This document shows positions 11,079 to 21,690 of a stretch of 64,000 nt of DNA, piece after piece. Position numbers and translations under genes: made by a program. The notes beneath the pieces are model-generated. The model was not told where the DNA came from. It searched no databases and saw nothing but the letters and a program-made list of their open reading frames with translations. How positions within the stretch are numbered: position 1 is the first letter of the stretch; each line of letters starts with the position of its first letter. The DNA comes from Acanthococcus lagerstroemiae (Eukaryota > Arthropoda > Insecta > Hemiptera > Eriococcidae): contig CM063111.1 in the NCBI GenBank assembly GCA_031841125.1, forward strand, positions 38,266,955 through 38,330,954. Direction: 5' to 3'.

Positions 11079-12149
11079 TATTAGACACCGAAAATTATTA
11101 GCCCAGGAACGTTAGGGTTTTGAAAATGAAATAATTTCTATCTTAAGTTTCAGTGCTGGAATGTGTTGGTGGGCTGATTGAAATGTTGATGGCAGGGAGT
11201 TGACAAATGTTGAGAAACACATTTTTTCTTGTTCGACCTCCAACTAGAAAAAACAATCAAGTAGGATTTCCACTTCTTTTGTTGAGCTATATAGGAAGGT
11301 AGACGCATCGGGAACTCGATTTCGTTAACTTTCCAGCCAATTTTGTATCGCAAGACAGGCCAAATACAATTTTTCTTTCACCGTTAACTACAGAACTGAA
11401 CATCACAGAGAGGGCGGAAACTGAAACAGATTTTATCGAGGAACTAAAATGTTCGTAGTAATTCACTGTGAGAAAAAGGATTCGTAGAACACGAGGAGGT
11501 AATTTATTCATTTGCAACCCAGTACACTTTTCCGTTTCACTTTCCGAAAAGCGGGGGAAAAGAACGAAAGAAATAATTAATAGTGTGTCGCTTTTTTTTC
11601 TCTCTCTCTTTTTTTATGTGCACACGACGAATTGAAAATAAATCTTAGTTTTTGGGTGATGTTTATGTGGAGGTGAACGATGCGAATTCGTGTTTCCAAA
11701 GGGAATAATCTTTACTATTCTGCGGTTAAAATGGCAGTAAAAGTTACACGTAGTAACCGGACAAAAGGGTTTCCGCACGTGATAGCTCGGTTTTATTTAT
11801 TTTTTTCTCTCGCTAGAACTCGCGAATCGTTTCGTTGCTATTTTTATCATCCAACGAATTCTGTAAAAATCCTGCTGAGGCTCTACGGAATAAGAAAATG
11901 ATTAATTTCTGCGTACGATTTTGGGCACACTTAGCTCGAATGCCTTTGGTTTCCAGTTCGCATGCGTAGAAGTTGTTGAGCGTTCAAAATTTCCCATCTT
12001 ACTGGATAAATTCGGGAATTTGTGGGAAAGGTAGGCGTAATGGATATCGGGAAGAGAGATAAGACTGAACCAAAGTATGCGAGTTGACCCCTGTTCAAAG
12101 TGATGCTAAGTATAATATTACATGTTCATTACTACATGTATAGCCGGTT
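11079..12149. other. No gene recognised
   Basis: A few open frames of 60-76 codons without family motifs. No repeats seen apart from a short CT-rich run near 11600. Confidence 0.45.
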
Positions 12150-12829
12150 TTTATTTATTTATTTATTGATAATTAGCCCTCCACAACAGCCTGATGGCCA
12201 ATTACAGTGGGGGGCATATACAAAAAGTTCTTAATACATATAGCTAAATATAAAGAAAGAAAAAAGAAAAGAAAAGAAAGGAATGGAAAGAAAAGAAAAA
12301 GTAACTAAAGAAAAAGAAAGAGGAAAAAGACAACTGAAAGAGAAAAAGAATAAAAAATAATAATAAAAAATAAATAAAAATAAATTAATAAATTTAAAAA
12401 AATAAATAAAAAATAATAATAATAAGGAAAAATAAAAAAATAATGAAAAAATAAGATATCTATTTTTCGAATCGCCAGCCATTCCCCCGTGTCCTTACCC
12501 CATCCACCCGCCAGTTGTAGGCCACCCCCGTGACCTCACTCCCAGCGATACTTAGCCCCGTCTTGGGGTCTAGGAAACGGACAAGAAGAATTGATATAGA
12601 TAATTATTCGAGGAAAGGGTTTGTTGTACAGAAAAGCTCAGCTGAAGAAGTCATTGATGTCACGTTTAAATTTTAATTGATTCAGTGAATCAAGAATATC
12701 TAGGCTTTTGTCTAATTGTACCATGTTGTTATACAACTTCATAATGCGGTTGAATGGAGCATTCATAAAATGACCAGTGTGAGTTACCGGAAGTAAGAAT
12801 ACGTCGGTCCTTCTACTATTGAAACTAGG
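12150..12829 (-). pseudogene. L2/CR1-like LINE, 3' part of a copy split by a DNA transposon
   Basis: The minus strand from about 12829 to the stop at 12638-12640 encodes PSFNSRRTDVFLLPVTHTGH and ends DINDFFS, matching the C-terminal tail of the 10.3-kb copy (TFNSRSTDLFTIPYSR). The 3' UTR continues through an A/T- and A/G-rich stretch (12230-12470) to the hairpin-like CCCTCCACAACAGCCTGATG and a TAAA-repeat tail near 12150-12170. The coding sequence continues exactly at 14308 on the other side of the inserted transposon. Confidence 0.75.
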
Positions 12830-14307
12830 TATGGGTGAATCTCTGAATAACCAGAAAATTGTAGTAACCAGGAATTTTCTCTACAACTAAGAACATGAAG
12901 TAACTTGTTTTGTTTTTTTTAATCAACAGCGAAGAACCCCCTTATTACCGACAACAATCTCTCAGTCATTCCCATCGCACTAGAACTGAGGAAGGTACTG
13001 AAATAGAGTAAAAGTTCCATCTTAGTATACTGTAACCAACTTCATTATTATCAAGAAACAATCAAAATTTATAAGGTTCACGAGAAAAGAGGTAATAGAA
13101 TATAAGTTAAGAGCGGAGAAAAAAATTTTTGAACTGAGACGTACATCTACAAGGGAGGAAGAAGTCATGAAATTAGTTTTTTTCCATCGTAGTATACAAA
13201 ATTTGAATCATCTTAATATGGGACTAGTTTAGATTTACTGATGGGAAAAAGTACTGAATCTTCTTATTTAGCACAGAAGTATAGCGATCCAATCATGAAA
13301 ATTGTCTATTTTTGAACTTATTGCAGACTTTTTGCCAAATTTCTGTCCAAAAATCCCGTTCTATTTTTTTTCTATTCCATCGTAGTATACGATTATACGC
13401 CATGAAGTTCTAGTCTGAGAAAAACGATTTTGACTTTTTCATAAAAGGGAACACTGCCTATTATAATTTTGTGCTTCATTACTGCATGCTGGCCAGTGTT
13501 GCTCTGTTGAATTAAGAAAGATGTTCAAATTTTCTATCGTGGTATACATTTTTTCTTTCCATCGTAGTATCGAAGTATAATTTTGAAGAATACTACGATG
13601 GAAAAGAAGATATTACAATGGAATTTATCGTTGCTTTTGCCACATTATCCAGAAGAGACAGCTGAATGGTGATGATTTCTCTTCAGCCCGTTGTTTCACA
13701 TCTTCATGACCTGTCAATACTCATCCTAGATAACCTTTTTTTTCTCTTTGAAGGAACGATGTCCGTACACCAGGTCACATGGAACGCACAAGAATGTGGC
13801 ATCCTCTGTTTCAACAAATTGAGTTGCTTCGAATGCGAAGGAGAATGCGCTCATTACTTCCTTGCCGAGAAAAAATATTCAGAGGCAGACACTGATGCAT
13901 CCAATCCCGACGATGTTGAAGTACTTCTTTCTTATGTCTTGAATTGTACTCCTTGCCATTCAGATGAATATTCTTCTCGTTTCTTCAGTTGTCGTCCTCG
14001 CTATTATTGGAATACATCTGGTTGTATGTTCCTCAAATTCCATTGTGATATCAAGCAATTCCATCGTAATATTAAGCAATTCCATTGTAGTATCAAAGAA
14101 ATAGAGAATACTACAATGGAATTCCATCGTAGTATACAAAAAGCCCCCTTCTACCCCCTATGTGGCGTTTCTTGTGGGACTTACCCCATACATGTACTTA
14201 CTTGCAGGTATACTACATGATCCGCAGGAAAAAAATTTTGTTCAATGATGTTCCAAATTTTAAAATTTGGAAACTGAATTTTCAGGTTATTCAGAGATTC
14301 ACCCATA
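12830..14307. mobile_element. Inverted-repeat DNA transposon (TA target) inserted in the LINE
   Basis: The ends are 30-base inverted repeats (12830-12860 and 14277-14307) beginning TGGGTGAATCTCTGAATAAC, with one mismatch. The LINE frame is interrupted between residues RIRI and PSFNS, and TA is repeated at both junctions. The 1.48-kb interior carries one open frame of 184 codons (13666-14220) and at least eleven copies, in both orientations, of TTCCATCGTAGTATAC-like words. The superfamily is unresolved: the TA duplication suggests the Tc1/mariner-like or related TA-inserting groups. Confidence 0.75.
13666..14220 (+). CDS. Cys-rich open frame within the TA-type transposon
   Basis: The frame encodes a segment with HQVTWN, then LSCFECEGECAHYF, then acidic residues, then LNCTPC and CRPRYYW. 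The spacing of cysteines and the C-x2-C...C-x-H pattern could bind zinc. I do not recognise the family with confidence; similar Cys/His-rich C-terminal segments occur in transposon-encoded proteins, but this is a recollection without a search. The last third is distorted by repeated FHCSIK/FHRNIK units derived from the TTCCATCGTAGTATAC repeats, so only about residues 30-125 look like a real protein. The start is uncertain, and it is probably a fragment of an element-encoded protein. Confidence 0.35.
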   Translation: MVMISLQPVVSHLHDLSILILDNLFFLFEGTMSVHQVTWNAQECGILCFNKLSCFECEGECAHYFLAEKKYSEADTDASNPDDVEVLLSYVLNCTPCHSDEYSSRFFSCRPRYYWNTSGCMFLKFHCDIKQFHRNIKQFHCSIKEIENTTMEFHRSIQKAPFYPLCGVSCGTYPIHVLTCRYTT

Positions 14308-16300
14308 TACGTATTCTTACATTCTCAAGTAACGTCGGTTCGTTTATCTTGTTATGAATTATTTTGTGTAGAAAGACCAGGCCTGCTATGTTCCTTCTTC
14401 CGCTTAGGCTTTTAGTTTCATACCCTTGATGCAACTCGGAATATGTGATCGAATAACAATAATAAGAAAAATGTCTGTAGTAAAGGTATCTTAAAAAGCG
14501 CTTTTGTACATTTTCTACCAAAGTTATTGCATCAGCAGTAGCTGGACTCCATATCACGGAGGCAAACTCACAATGAGATCTAACCAATGAGTAGTATAAC
14601 ATTTTTATAGTGTCTATATCGGTAAAATTAGATGTATTTCGGATAATAAAGCCGACCATTTTCCTTGCTTTACTAACCGCTTGCCTGATATGCATTTTAA
14701 AATTTAATTTGTCAGCAAGAATGACTCCGAGATCTTTTATTTCAGTTACTGATGTGAGTTCACATTCTCCAATCATGTAGGTAGTACCAATCGAGTTAAC
14801 TTTTCTTGTGTACGTAATTGTAACACATTTTTGTTGATTAAACGGAAGCTTGTTTCTTTCGCTCCAAGTTGTGATTGCGTCAAGATCCTCTTGGAGAAGC
14901 TGTGCATCATATTTCGTTTGTATCCGTTTGAATAGTTTCAGATCATCCGCATAAAGAAGTATTTTGGAGTGCCTAACATGTTGTGTTATATCATTGATAA
15001 ATAAAAGGAAAAGAAGGGGGCCAAGATTTGATCCTTGGGGTACTCCAGATGTACATGAAAACATTTTAGATTTTGTTTTTCTATAGAGAACATATTGCTG
15101 TCTCTCGGAAAGGTATGAGGAAAATAGTGTCGAGAGCTGGTCGGAGAATCCAATTTCACTTAATTTGTGAACTAAGATTCTGTGGTCTACTTTATTGAAA
15201 GCCTTTTGAAAGTCCGTGCGGATTGCGTCCACCTGTATGTTTTGGTCAAGGTTAGATGATGTATAGTTTACAAACGATACTAAATTAGTCACAACAGATC
15301 TACCTTCTATGAAACCGTGTTGGCAATTGGAGATTCGGTTCCGGACCTGTTCATAAATTTTTTTATATATTATGGATTCAAAGACTTTTGCAGGCATTGG
15401 TAAGATTGATATTGGCCTATATAGTTGGTAATATCGTTTATATTGTCGCTTCTAGGGATTGGTGTTACGCTGGATATTTTCCATATTTTTGAAAACGTTG
15501 ATGTTTGTATTATCAAATTAAATATATACATTAACGGTTTTACAAAGAATTCTCGACAAGCCTTGTATATGTACGGGGGTATATTATCAGGACCTAGTGT
15601 GCGTTTGGGTTTTATAAGTTGCAAGGCTTTATCAACCTCCCAACAAGAAATATTATTTAGTTGTATAATTACGTGGGATTTTCCAGAAAATAATGACCCG
15701 GGAGTTGTAGCTGTCTGTGATTTGGAAAATACAGAAGCGAAATTTTCAGCGAACGCGGCTGCTATCCCGTTCGTTGAGTAGATGGTGTTTCCATTATACA
15801 TATATGTGTTTGCATCTATTCCTTTTTTTCTTTTACTGTTAACGTAAGACCAGAATCGTCTGGGATTCTCTTTTATACTGTTCTCTGCACTAATTTCGAA
15901 AGATTTCCGAGCTTTCTTTATCAACTGTTTGATTTTTCTCCGCTGGTCCTGAAACGCAAAAAGATACATATTGTTTCCTGTTTTCTTGAACTTGAGACGG
16001 TACTTTTCCTTTTTCCTTAAATTTTGAACCAGTTCACGAGTGAACCACTTAGGATAAGAGTTGTTTCTTTTTTCTTTGAGTGGGACTGTATCTGTTATCA
16101 CCTTTTGAACTTGTTCGCTGAAATACGCGACAGCGCTGTCACTATTTTCGATCGTATAAAGAGGAGACCAGTTTATGTTCCGAAACTTACAATACATGCT
16201 TAAAAAGCCTGCTTTGGCATAGTTGAGAAACTTACTATTGTCGTTCATTGAGGCTCTTTTTTGGTTTGTGCAGTTTAGAAGTAGGTGGGAGATAATTCCC
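14308..16300 (-). pseudogene. L2/CR1-like LINE ORF2: linker and reverse transcriptase
   Basis: Minus-strand coding in two frames. The first (from about 16300 to 15420) holds the linker before RT (FLNYAKAGFLSMYCKFRNIN, TVPLKEKRNNSYPKW, RRFWSYVNSKRK) and the RT start (KPKRTLGPDNIPPYIYK). The second (15397 to 14308) continues with GFIEGRSVVTNLV, DFQKAFNKVDHRIL, SGVPQGSNLGPLLF and the catalytic YADD near 14945, then the thumb and the VQKRFLRYLYYRHF tail. The two frames join at 15418-15423, where an extra TA in TATATA shifts the frame by two bases within the conserved NYRPIS region. The endonuclease is missing, so the copy is 5'-truncated near 16.3 kb. At 14308 the tail is interrupted by the TA transposon and resumes at 12829. 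The only visible lesions are this indel and the insertion, so the copy is relatively young. Confidence 0.85.
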
Positions 16301-16869
16301 CCTTGACAGCTCAAAAATTTCATAAAAGTTCTCAAAAAACTGAGAAAATATTGTGCACTTTGCTCGGAAATAAGTGTTCTGTATTACTTTTGAGGGTTTA
16401 CGCTGTGAGATCCACAACTCCTCCCCCTGATAGAATAATTATTTGAAATGGAAAAAATTGCGATCAAAGCTCTCTTTACGGGTTCTTGTGTGAACTGGTC
16501 CTCAAAATGACCCACATAAAATCCATCTGTCAGCCAATGGACGTCTTCCATCACGTTGGCAAATATGTACCCTTCGTCAGTTTTCTCCAAATAACTAGAA
16601 AAGTGTGAGAGATACGGGAATAGGCCATAGCATCGAAAATACGTTATTCAAAATTCTCTTCCAAATAATACCAAATATGACGCTTTTGACTCAATGGGGA
16701 ATGCTACAGGGGATAATTTTCTCCCGTTTAGGCTCGATTTGATGCCAACTTGACTGGGCTATAATAACATGAGACTGTTCGTGTTGAAGTACTCAGTGAA
16801 ATCAATTACCTAACATTTCAGTTTAGGCGAATTAGAATCAAAAAGACAAAGTGAAAACATTTTAGCATT
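16301..16869. other. No gene recognised
   Basis: Short open frames only; no motif, repeat or inverted end was found. Confidence 0.45.
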
Positions 16870-16879
16870 TTATATGCTT

Positions 16880-17245
16880 TTACTACTGAGTATACTTGAG
16901 CGAAAACTGTAACACTCCTCCTGTAACGCTCCCCCTGTAACGCTCCCCCGACACGAATTCAGTGGTTGACATTTACAGTGTGCAGCCGTGTTGTTGCTGC
17001 GCGACTGCAGTCTGTAGCCGTGTTGATAGAAATTTCCATGCCCTCCGACACGAAGCCAGTCCGTATGATTCAGCTTTTCATGGTGACAATTCAGTTCAGT
17101 GGTTGACATTTCCACGGAAATTTATTTTTCTTCCAGCCATGTTGATCTTGATCTTTGCTGCGTCCTGCGCGACTACAGTCTGCAGCCGTGTTGTTGATAT
17201 AAATTTCCATGCCCCCCCCCCGACACGAAATCTTAACTGCCTACT
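16880..17245 (+). repeat. Dispersed repeat with internal tandem units (copy 1)
   Basis: Contains recurring blocks: TATACTTGAGCGAAAACTGT, CCCCGACACGAATTCAGTGG, TTGACATTTCCACGG and CTGCAGCCGTGTTG. The first blocks (TGTAACGCTCC) are tandemly duplicated. The same blocks in the same order recur at 60380-60600, so this is a multi-copy repeat. No protein is encoded. Confidence 0.7.
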
Positions 17246-17578
17246 TTAGCACCCTGCACAGCTGCGTAATGAGTTTACAGGCCATTTTTATTACGGTAAA
17301 AAAGCATATAAAATGTTACATTATATTTTTTAAACATGATACTTGAATTCTCACTGAATTAAATTTTGGAGTAATTTTCAGATTTGATCTCAGTGTAACC
17401 CAGTGGGGATGTGTGGCAATATTAAAATTGATTCTTCTTTTTTCGAACAATAGTTTTAATTTAATTTTTGGTCGTCGAATCTCGGTAGTTAGATTGATTC
17501 TGCAAGAGATCGATCGGTGACAGAGTAAAAGTCAAATTGTTTTATGACGTCGAAGTGTTTCATAGTATTATTTTTAAT
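17246..17578. other. No gene recognised
   Basis: AT-rich spacer between the dispersed repeat and the RTE copy, without detectable structure. Confidence 0.4.
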
Positions 17579-18695
17579 AGGTACTAGCATAAAATCTATT
17601 TGGTTTTTGTATTCCAAGTTCGGAGAGATCTATGTCCATTTATTTCTACTACTTTATCTTAAACCAAGTGTTTGCTATATTTAAATGGTGTTCGTAGCGG
17701 AAGTCAATCAAATTTTCTCCTGATTCATAAGGATCTAGTACTAGTTCTTCTCTTAGGTTTCTTTTCATAATCTTATTGTTAAAGTCTTCCACATTTAATA
17801 CTTGGTGATTTGCGCTACGGGCAAGATTTGAGAAACATTCTGATAATTAATCATAAAAGTCTTCAACTTCTAATTTACTAGCTAGTGATGTGGGGGCATA
17901 TAGACCTGAATTGAAATAATCGTTTTATATTCTTACCTGCCTCAAAAGTAATCATCGCGATACGATCTGATATTCCTACGAATTTTGCCATTTTATAGTC
18001 TCATTTTTTATTGATTAAAAAGCCCACCCTCTTTTGACCTGGTGTTTCGCTGTAATAACAAAATAGGTTACCTTTTTTGGTTTTCGCCACATAGACCTTA
18101 CATTGAAACTTGCAATATGTATCTGAATTTGTAATTTCTTACTGGGTCTCTATTTTTAAAGCATTTTTAACGGAAGTACATGCTTCAATTGCTCTCCGCT
18201 TGTATTCGTTTTGAGGTCCGAAACTCATGTGCTTACATTTAAGAGCCTTAAGTCCATTTCCAATCCTCTAACGTACCACTGTTTTTGTTCTTTTGTTTTA
18301 GGTGAGTGTTGTTTTCTCAATGATATCATAAAAGTTGCGAAACTAACAACGTATTCGTAAGTACCTCACAACATAAGTATGTTTTTGATATTTTTCAGTA
18401 AAAATATTTCGCTCTGGAAGAAGGAATTTCCCCCTCTACCCTCCCCGTGAAACTGCACCTAGGCGAAATAGGGACATTTTGAATTCCTATTACAAATATC
18501 GCATCAAATTTTGATCCTTCTCCCAGGTCCTTAACGAACATCGTATGTCAAAAGAACAAAGAAAATTTACGAACTTTTTTCTGGAGGAAGGGGACAATAT
18601 ATTTTCTGTTTTGCTAGGTAACGAAAAAAATTTCAGGGGGGAACTCTCCCATTTTCCCTGGTTGGTCCAAACAATTCAAAAAATTTTTACAATTT
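17579..18695 (-). pseudogene. RTE-clade LINE, 5' region with broken endonuclease (copy 1)
   Basis: Colinear with 57201-58435 over about 1.1 kb. That second copy is better preserved and identifies the family: on the minus strand it encodes an AP-type endonuclease (FCYEQRVRIGNTWFKK, KWTWISPN, SKIGKRNLGEE). Here the same region has many frame breaks, and a block of about 95 bases next to the conserved start (encoding residues TDTLLELEVVQEKKNTDILG in the other copy) is deleted near 18088. Homology extends about 400 bases beyond the coding start (to 18695), probably the element's 5' leader. The endonuclease of an intact element nicks target DNA to prime reverse transcription; this one is dead. Confidence 0.72.
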
Positions 18696-18805
18696 GCTCC
18701 CCTTTACCTAAGACTTGAGGCCCACTCGATATTTCGTATGTATGTAACTAGTGCTCAATCTAATTGGTAAAAATTCCATCAACATTAAATACCTGTACCT
18801 ACTTA

Positions 18806-20050
18806 GGGAACGAACCATAAGAGTGCGCATGGCTGATTTTTCGGTAAATTGCGCCCTCTGAAAGCTGTTAATGGAATCTTAAGTGTACCTTGTGAATGTA
18901 TGTTTGTATTGATTAGTTACCAAAGCATTATTATTATTATTGTACAGCCTTGGATTATACATAATCGTTACAACCTGCCCAACTCACCGGCATAGGCCTC
19001 CCCTACCTTTTCCAATGAAACTCTGTTCTTTGCCACCCTTCCCCATGTTGTCCCAACTCTCCTGTCAATTTTGTCCCGCCATCTGATTGCTGGTCTTCCT
19101 TTTTTCCTCGTGCTTCCGTACGGAGTCCAGTCAGTCAGTCTTTTATGCCATTTGTCGTGTTTTCCCTGGCTAAGTGTCCTGCGTATCTGAATTTCAGTTT
19201 TTTGACTTTGTATGTGATCGTTTCCGCTGTGGTCATTGCGTATAACTCTGTGTTTTTGAATGTGTCTCTATATCTGATGTTGAGGATGTTTCTTACCATT
19301 TTGTTTTGAGTCACTTAGCCTTAAAACAATATTCAAGTTTCAATATTTTCGTCATTCTAATTATAATATTTTCGAGGTCGAATATAGTAATTACGTGGAT
19401 GCGTTTTGAACGAATTTGAATAGCCCAAGTATCAAACGGAAAACCCAAGTTGGTATTATCCGTTACATTAAACAGACTTTTCACAAATACTACCTGAAAA
19501 CTTCATGACTTTTTTTTTCCACGGACTACAATGGATCTTAAGAGTGCGCAACATGTTTTACAAAAGAAATTGCTTTTAAATACTGAAAAGCAATGAAAAT
19601 TGAGTAAGAAAATGAAAACTTGTGTTACATGTGGCACATATGTGCATGAATAATGCGTTGGACTGACTGAAAATGACGCGAAGGAATTTGTATGTCCAAA
19701 GTGTCAAAAGTGATACCGTCATCAGTTCTTGTCCCATTTTTTCATTTATGGTGTTCGTTATTTTGAATAATGCCGATTCCAACAATGCATGTAAATTACC
19801 TATTTGACGATTTTTTTGTAAAATAACTGCGCACTTTTTGGAACCTGGGTTCTCAAGAGTGCGCCATTGGACTTTTTCCGGAGAAACCGTCATATCTTTT
19901 TAATTCAACGGTTTAAAATTTTGAAAAATAAGAACATAGTACAAACGGATAGCGTTTTCCACATTATATTAATATTTCAGAAAATTTCATTTCAAATTAA
20001 CCAAGTAATAAATTTTTTCTGATAGATACGCACTCTTATCGTTCTTTCCC
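18806..20050. mobile_element. Inverted-repeat DNA element with GTGCGCA-type ends
   Basis: The left end GGGAACGAACCATAAGAGTG (18806 onward) matches the inverted right end GGGAAAGAACGATAAGAGTG (ending 20050) at 21 of 25 positions. The word AAGAGTGCGC recurs internally at about 19540 and 19855. An RTE 3' fragment lies inside it. The ends resemble those of the Mutator-like element at 50.1 kb (AGGAATGCGCA), suggesting the same broad group. No clean target duplication is seen. The open frame at 19576-19893 on the minus strand is not recognisable. Confidence 0.5.
18928..19320 (-). pseudogene. RTE-clade LINE, 3' end of ORF2
   Basis: The minus strand encodes the C-terminus shared by RTE elements: residues VKKLKFRYAGHLARE, then KRLTDWTPYGSTRKKGRP and AIRWRDKIDRRVGTTW, with a stop at 18968-18970. 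A one-base deletion near 19160 shifts the frame between HLARE and KRLTDW. An ATT microsatellite tail (18928-18941) follows the stop, the usual RTE 3' end. The AT-hook-like RKKGRP segment and the W-containing motif are typical of this tail. All upstream domains are absent. Confidence 0.78.
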
Positions 20051-21078
20051 ATACATGTTTTTCGTGTGCTTAATTCGCTGAAACCAAAAACGTCATCCTT
20101 CTGCCGAATCGAAGAGAATGAAACTTCACCCTCTCGAAGCTACTCGTATAATGAAGTCTGCTACAAATTAGATAACGTTGTATATTTTCATCCCAGAAAT
20201 GCGGCGGCGTGAGATTTTGTTTCGTTTTGTATTTGTACTTAATTGTCTCCTCTCCATTCCTGCAGTGTTGTGTTCATTATATAGCACCGACTTTGATTAT
20301 GTGTTTAGAGGACTTTACAAGGTTTTATTACTGAGTAAAGTCCTTCCCTCGCGTAATCTTCTGTAATCCTGTCGTAAAAGCAGCGGCAGATTTTGACAGG
20401 GGATGGAAATACATCGTGTGTGCATTAGCGATCGCATCTGGTCGGGTCTTGTTTTTGACATTAAATAAACGAGAAAATAGGCTGTTTTGTTGCTAATCCT
20501 TTTAAGTACACCTGCACTGACTCCCCTTTTTTAATCTCATTTTTGATGATGAATAAAAGAGAGGACATGATTTTACATTCGTTTTACATACACAAGTAAT
20601 ACAAGAGCGATCTAATGTGTTCAATGTCGAACATTAAGAATATGCGTGACTCTTTCATCTGTTAATTTTACATATTATTGTTATAAATAGATCTAAACTC
20701 AAGTAGAATCATATATCAGTTGTACTAATATCATAATTGATTCGAATAACCTACTAAACATCTTCCTTTCTGGTCCTCTCCTTAGTTCGGCTGGTAACCA
20801 TAATATGTCATTGCCTCTATCGTGACTTGCCTTATATAGCCGACGTGTTCTACCGCTTGGCGGAGATTCAGTCGGAAACCCGGTCTCTGGTTGGGCGACA
20901 TAAAATGGGGAAACAGTGTTGACTAACATACACAAGAAAAATCCCTACTTCTCTAATGAGTTCCTCTTGCTGCATGCCGTATGTTGCGAATGTGTTACTT
21001 TGTGATGCGTTACCACCCCATTTCTCACGTCTGGTAATTTGCAACATTTAGGCAGCCATGTGTTGGATATAGTCCAAG
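20051..21078. other. No gene recognised
   Basis: Contains a 78-codon frame on the minus strand (20699-20935) without a family match that I can name, and otherwise nothing. Confidence 0.4.
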
Positions 21079-21690
21079 CAAATAATAATAGAGTATATCT
21101 TAATTCCCTCTGTCACAGCCGGTTGGCCAATTACGACAGAGGGAATGATAGCAAAGAAAAAAAAATAGATGAAATAGAAATAAAAGAAAAACAAAACGAA
21201 CTAGAAATAGAACAAACGAGACTTAAATAAAAGAAAAATAAACAAAAAAAAACAGAAAAGTAGGGGGAAAATACAGGGCCGGCAAACGAAAAACGAAACG
21301 ATAACGAAGGACTAACAAAATTAATAACGAAAACAAAGCAAAAAAAAAAATGACGATAATGAAATAACGTAAACGATAACGAAGGAAAAATGATAATTTT
21401 TGTGACAAAATAAAAAGACGATAATGAAGAAACGATTTTTGTTTTGTTCGCCAGCCCTAAAATAAGGAGAAAAAAAGAAAGAAAGAAAGAAAAAAAAAAA
21501 CCTGGATGCCTTCCCTGACGTCCTGCGCCGACCTCACCCCATAATCTTAAATCCGGAAACCTGGACCTCTTTATATTTCTTGCTACTGTTCACTCCACCC
21601 CGGTACTTTTGGAGGGCTGTCTTAATCGAATAGCTGAGTAATGTGCTGCTTGAATAACCTTTGAATAATTTTTTTGATAACCGGCTGAAT
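21079..21690 (-). pseudogene. L2/CR1-like LINE, 3' end (third copy)
   Basis: The minus strand encodes a last stretch ending in FKQHITQLFD with a stop at 21622-21624, matching FKQQVYKIFD of the 10.3-kb copy. The 3' UTR is a long purine-rich stretch (21140-21510), as in the 12.2-kb copy, and ends with CCCTCTGTCACAGCCGGTTG...GACAGAGGG, which can form a stem, before an AAT repeat at 21081-21090. Only the end of the element remains. Confidence 0.6.
21140..21510. repeat. Purine-rich low-complexity 3' UTR segment
   Basis: Repeated AACGATAACGAA and AAGAAAGAAAG words. Open frames here, such as 21223-21408 on the minus strand, are composition artefacts. Confidence 0.6.

Noticed and set aside
12231..12482. 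Phenylalanine/leucine-rich membrane protein on the minus strand
   Set aside because: Produced by translating the purine-rich 3' UTR of the LINE; composition artefact.
20699..20935. 78-codon minus-strand frame that might be another LINE tail
   Set aside because: Residues did not line up with the tails of the three L2-like copies in the window.
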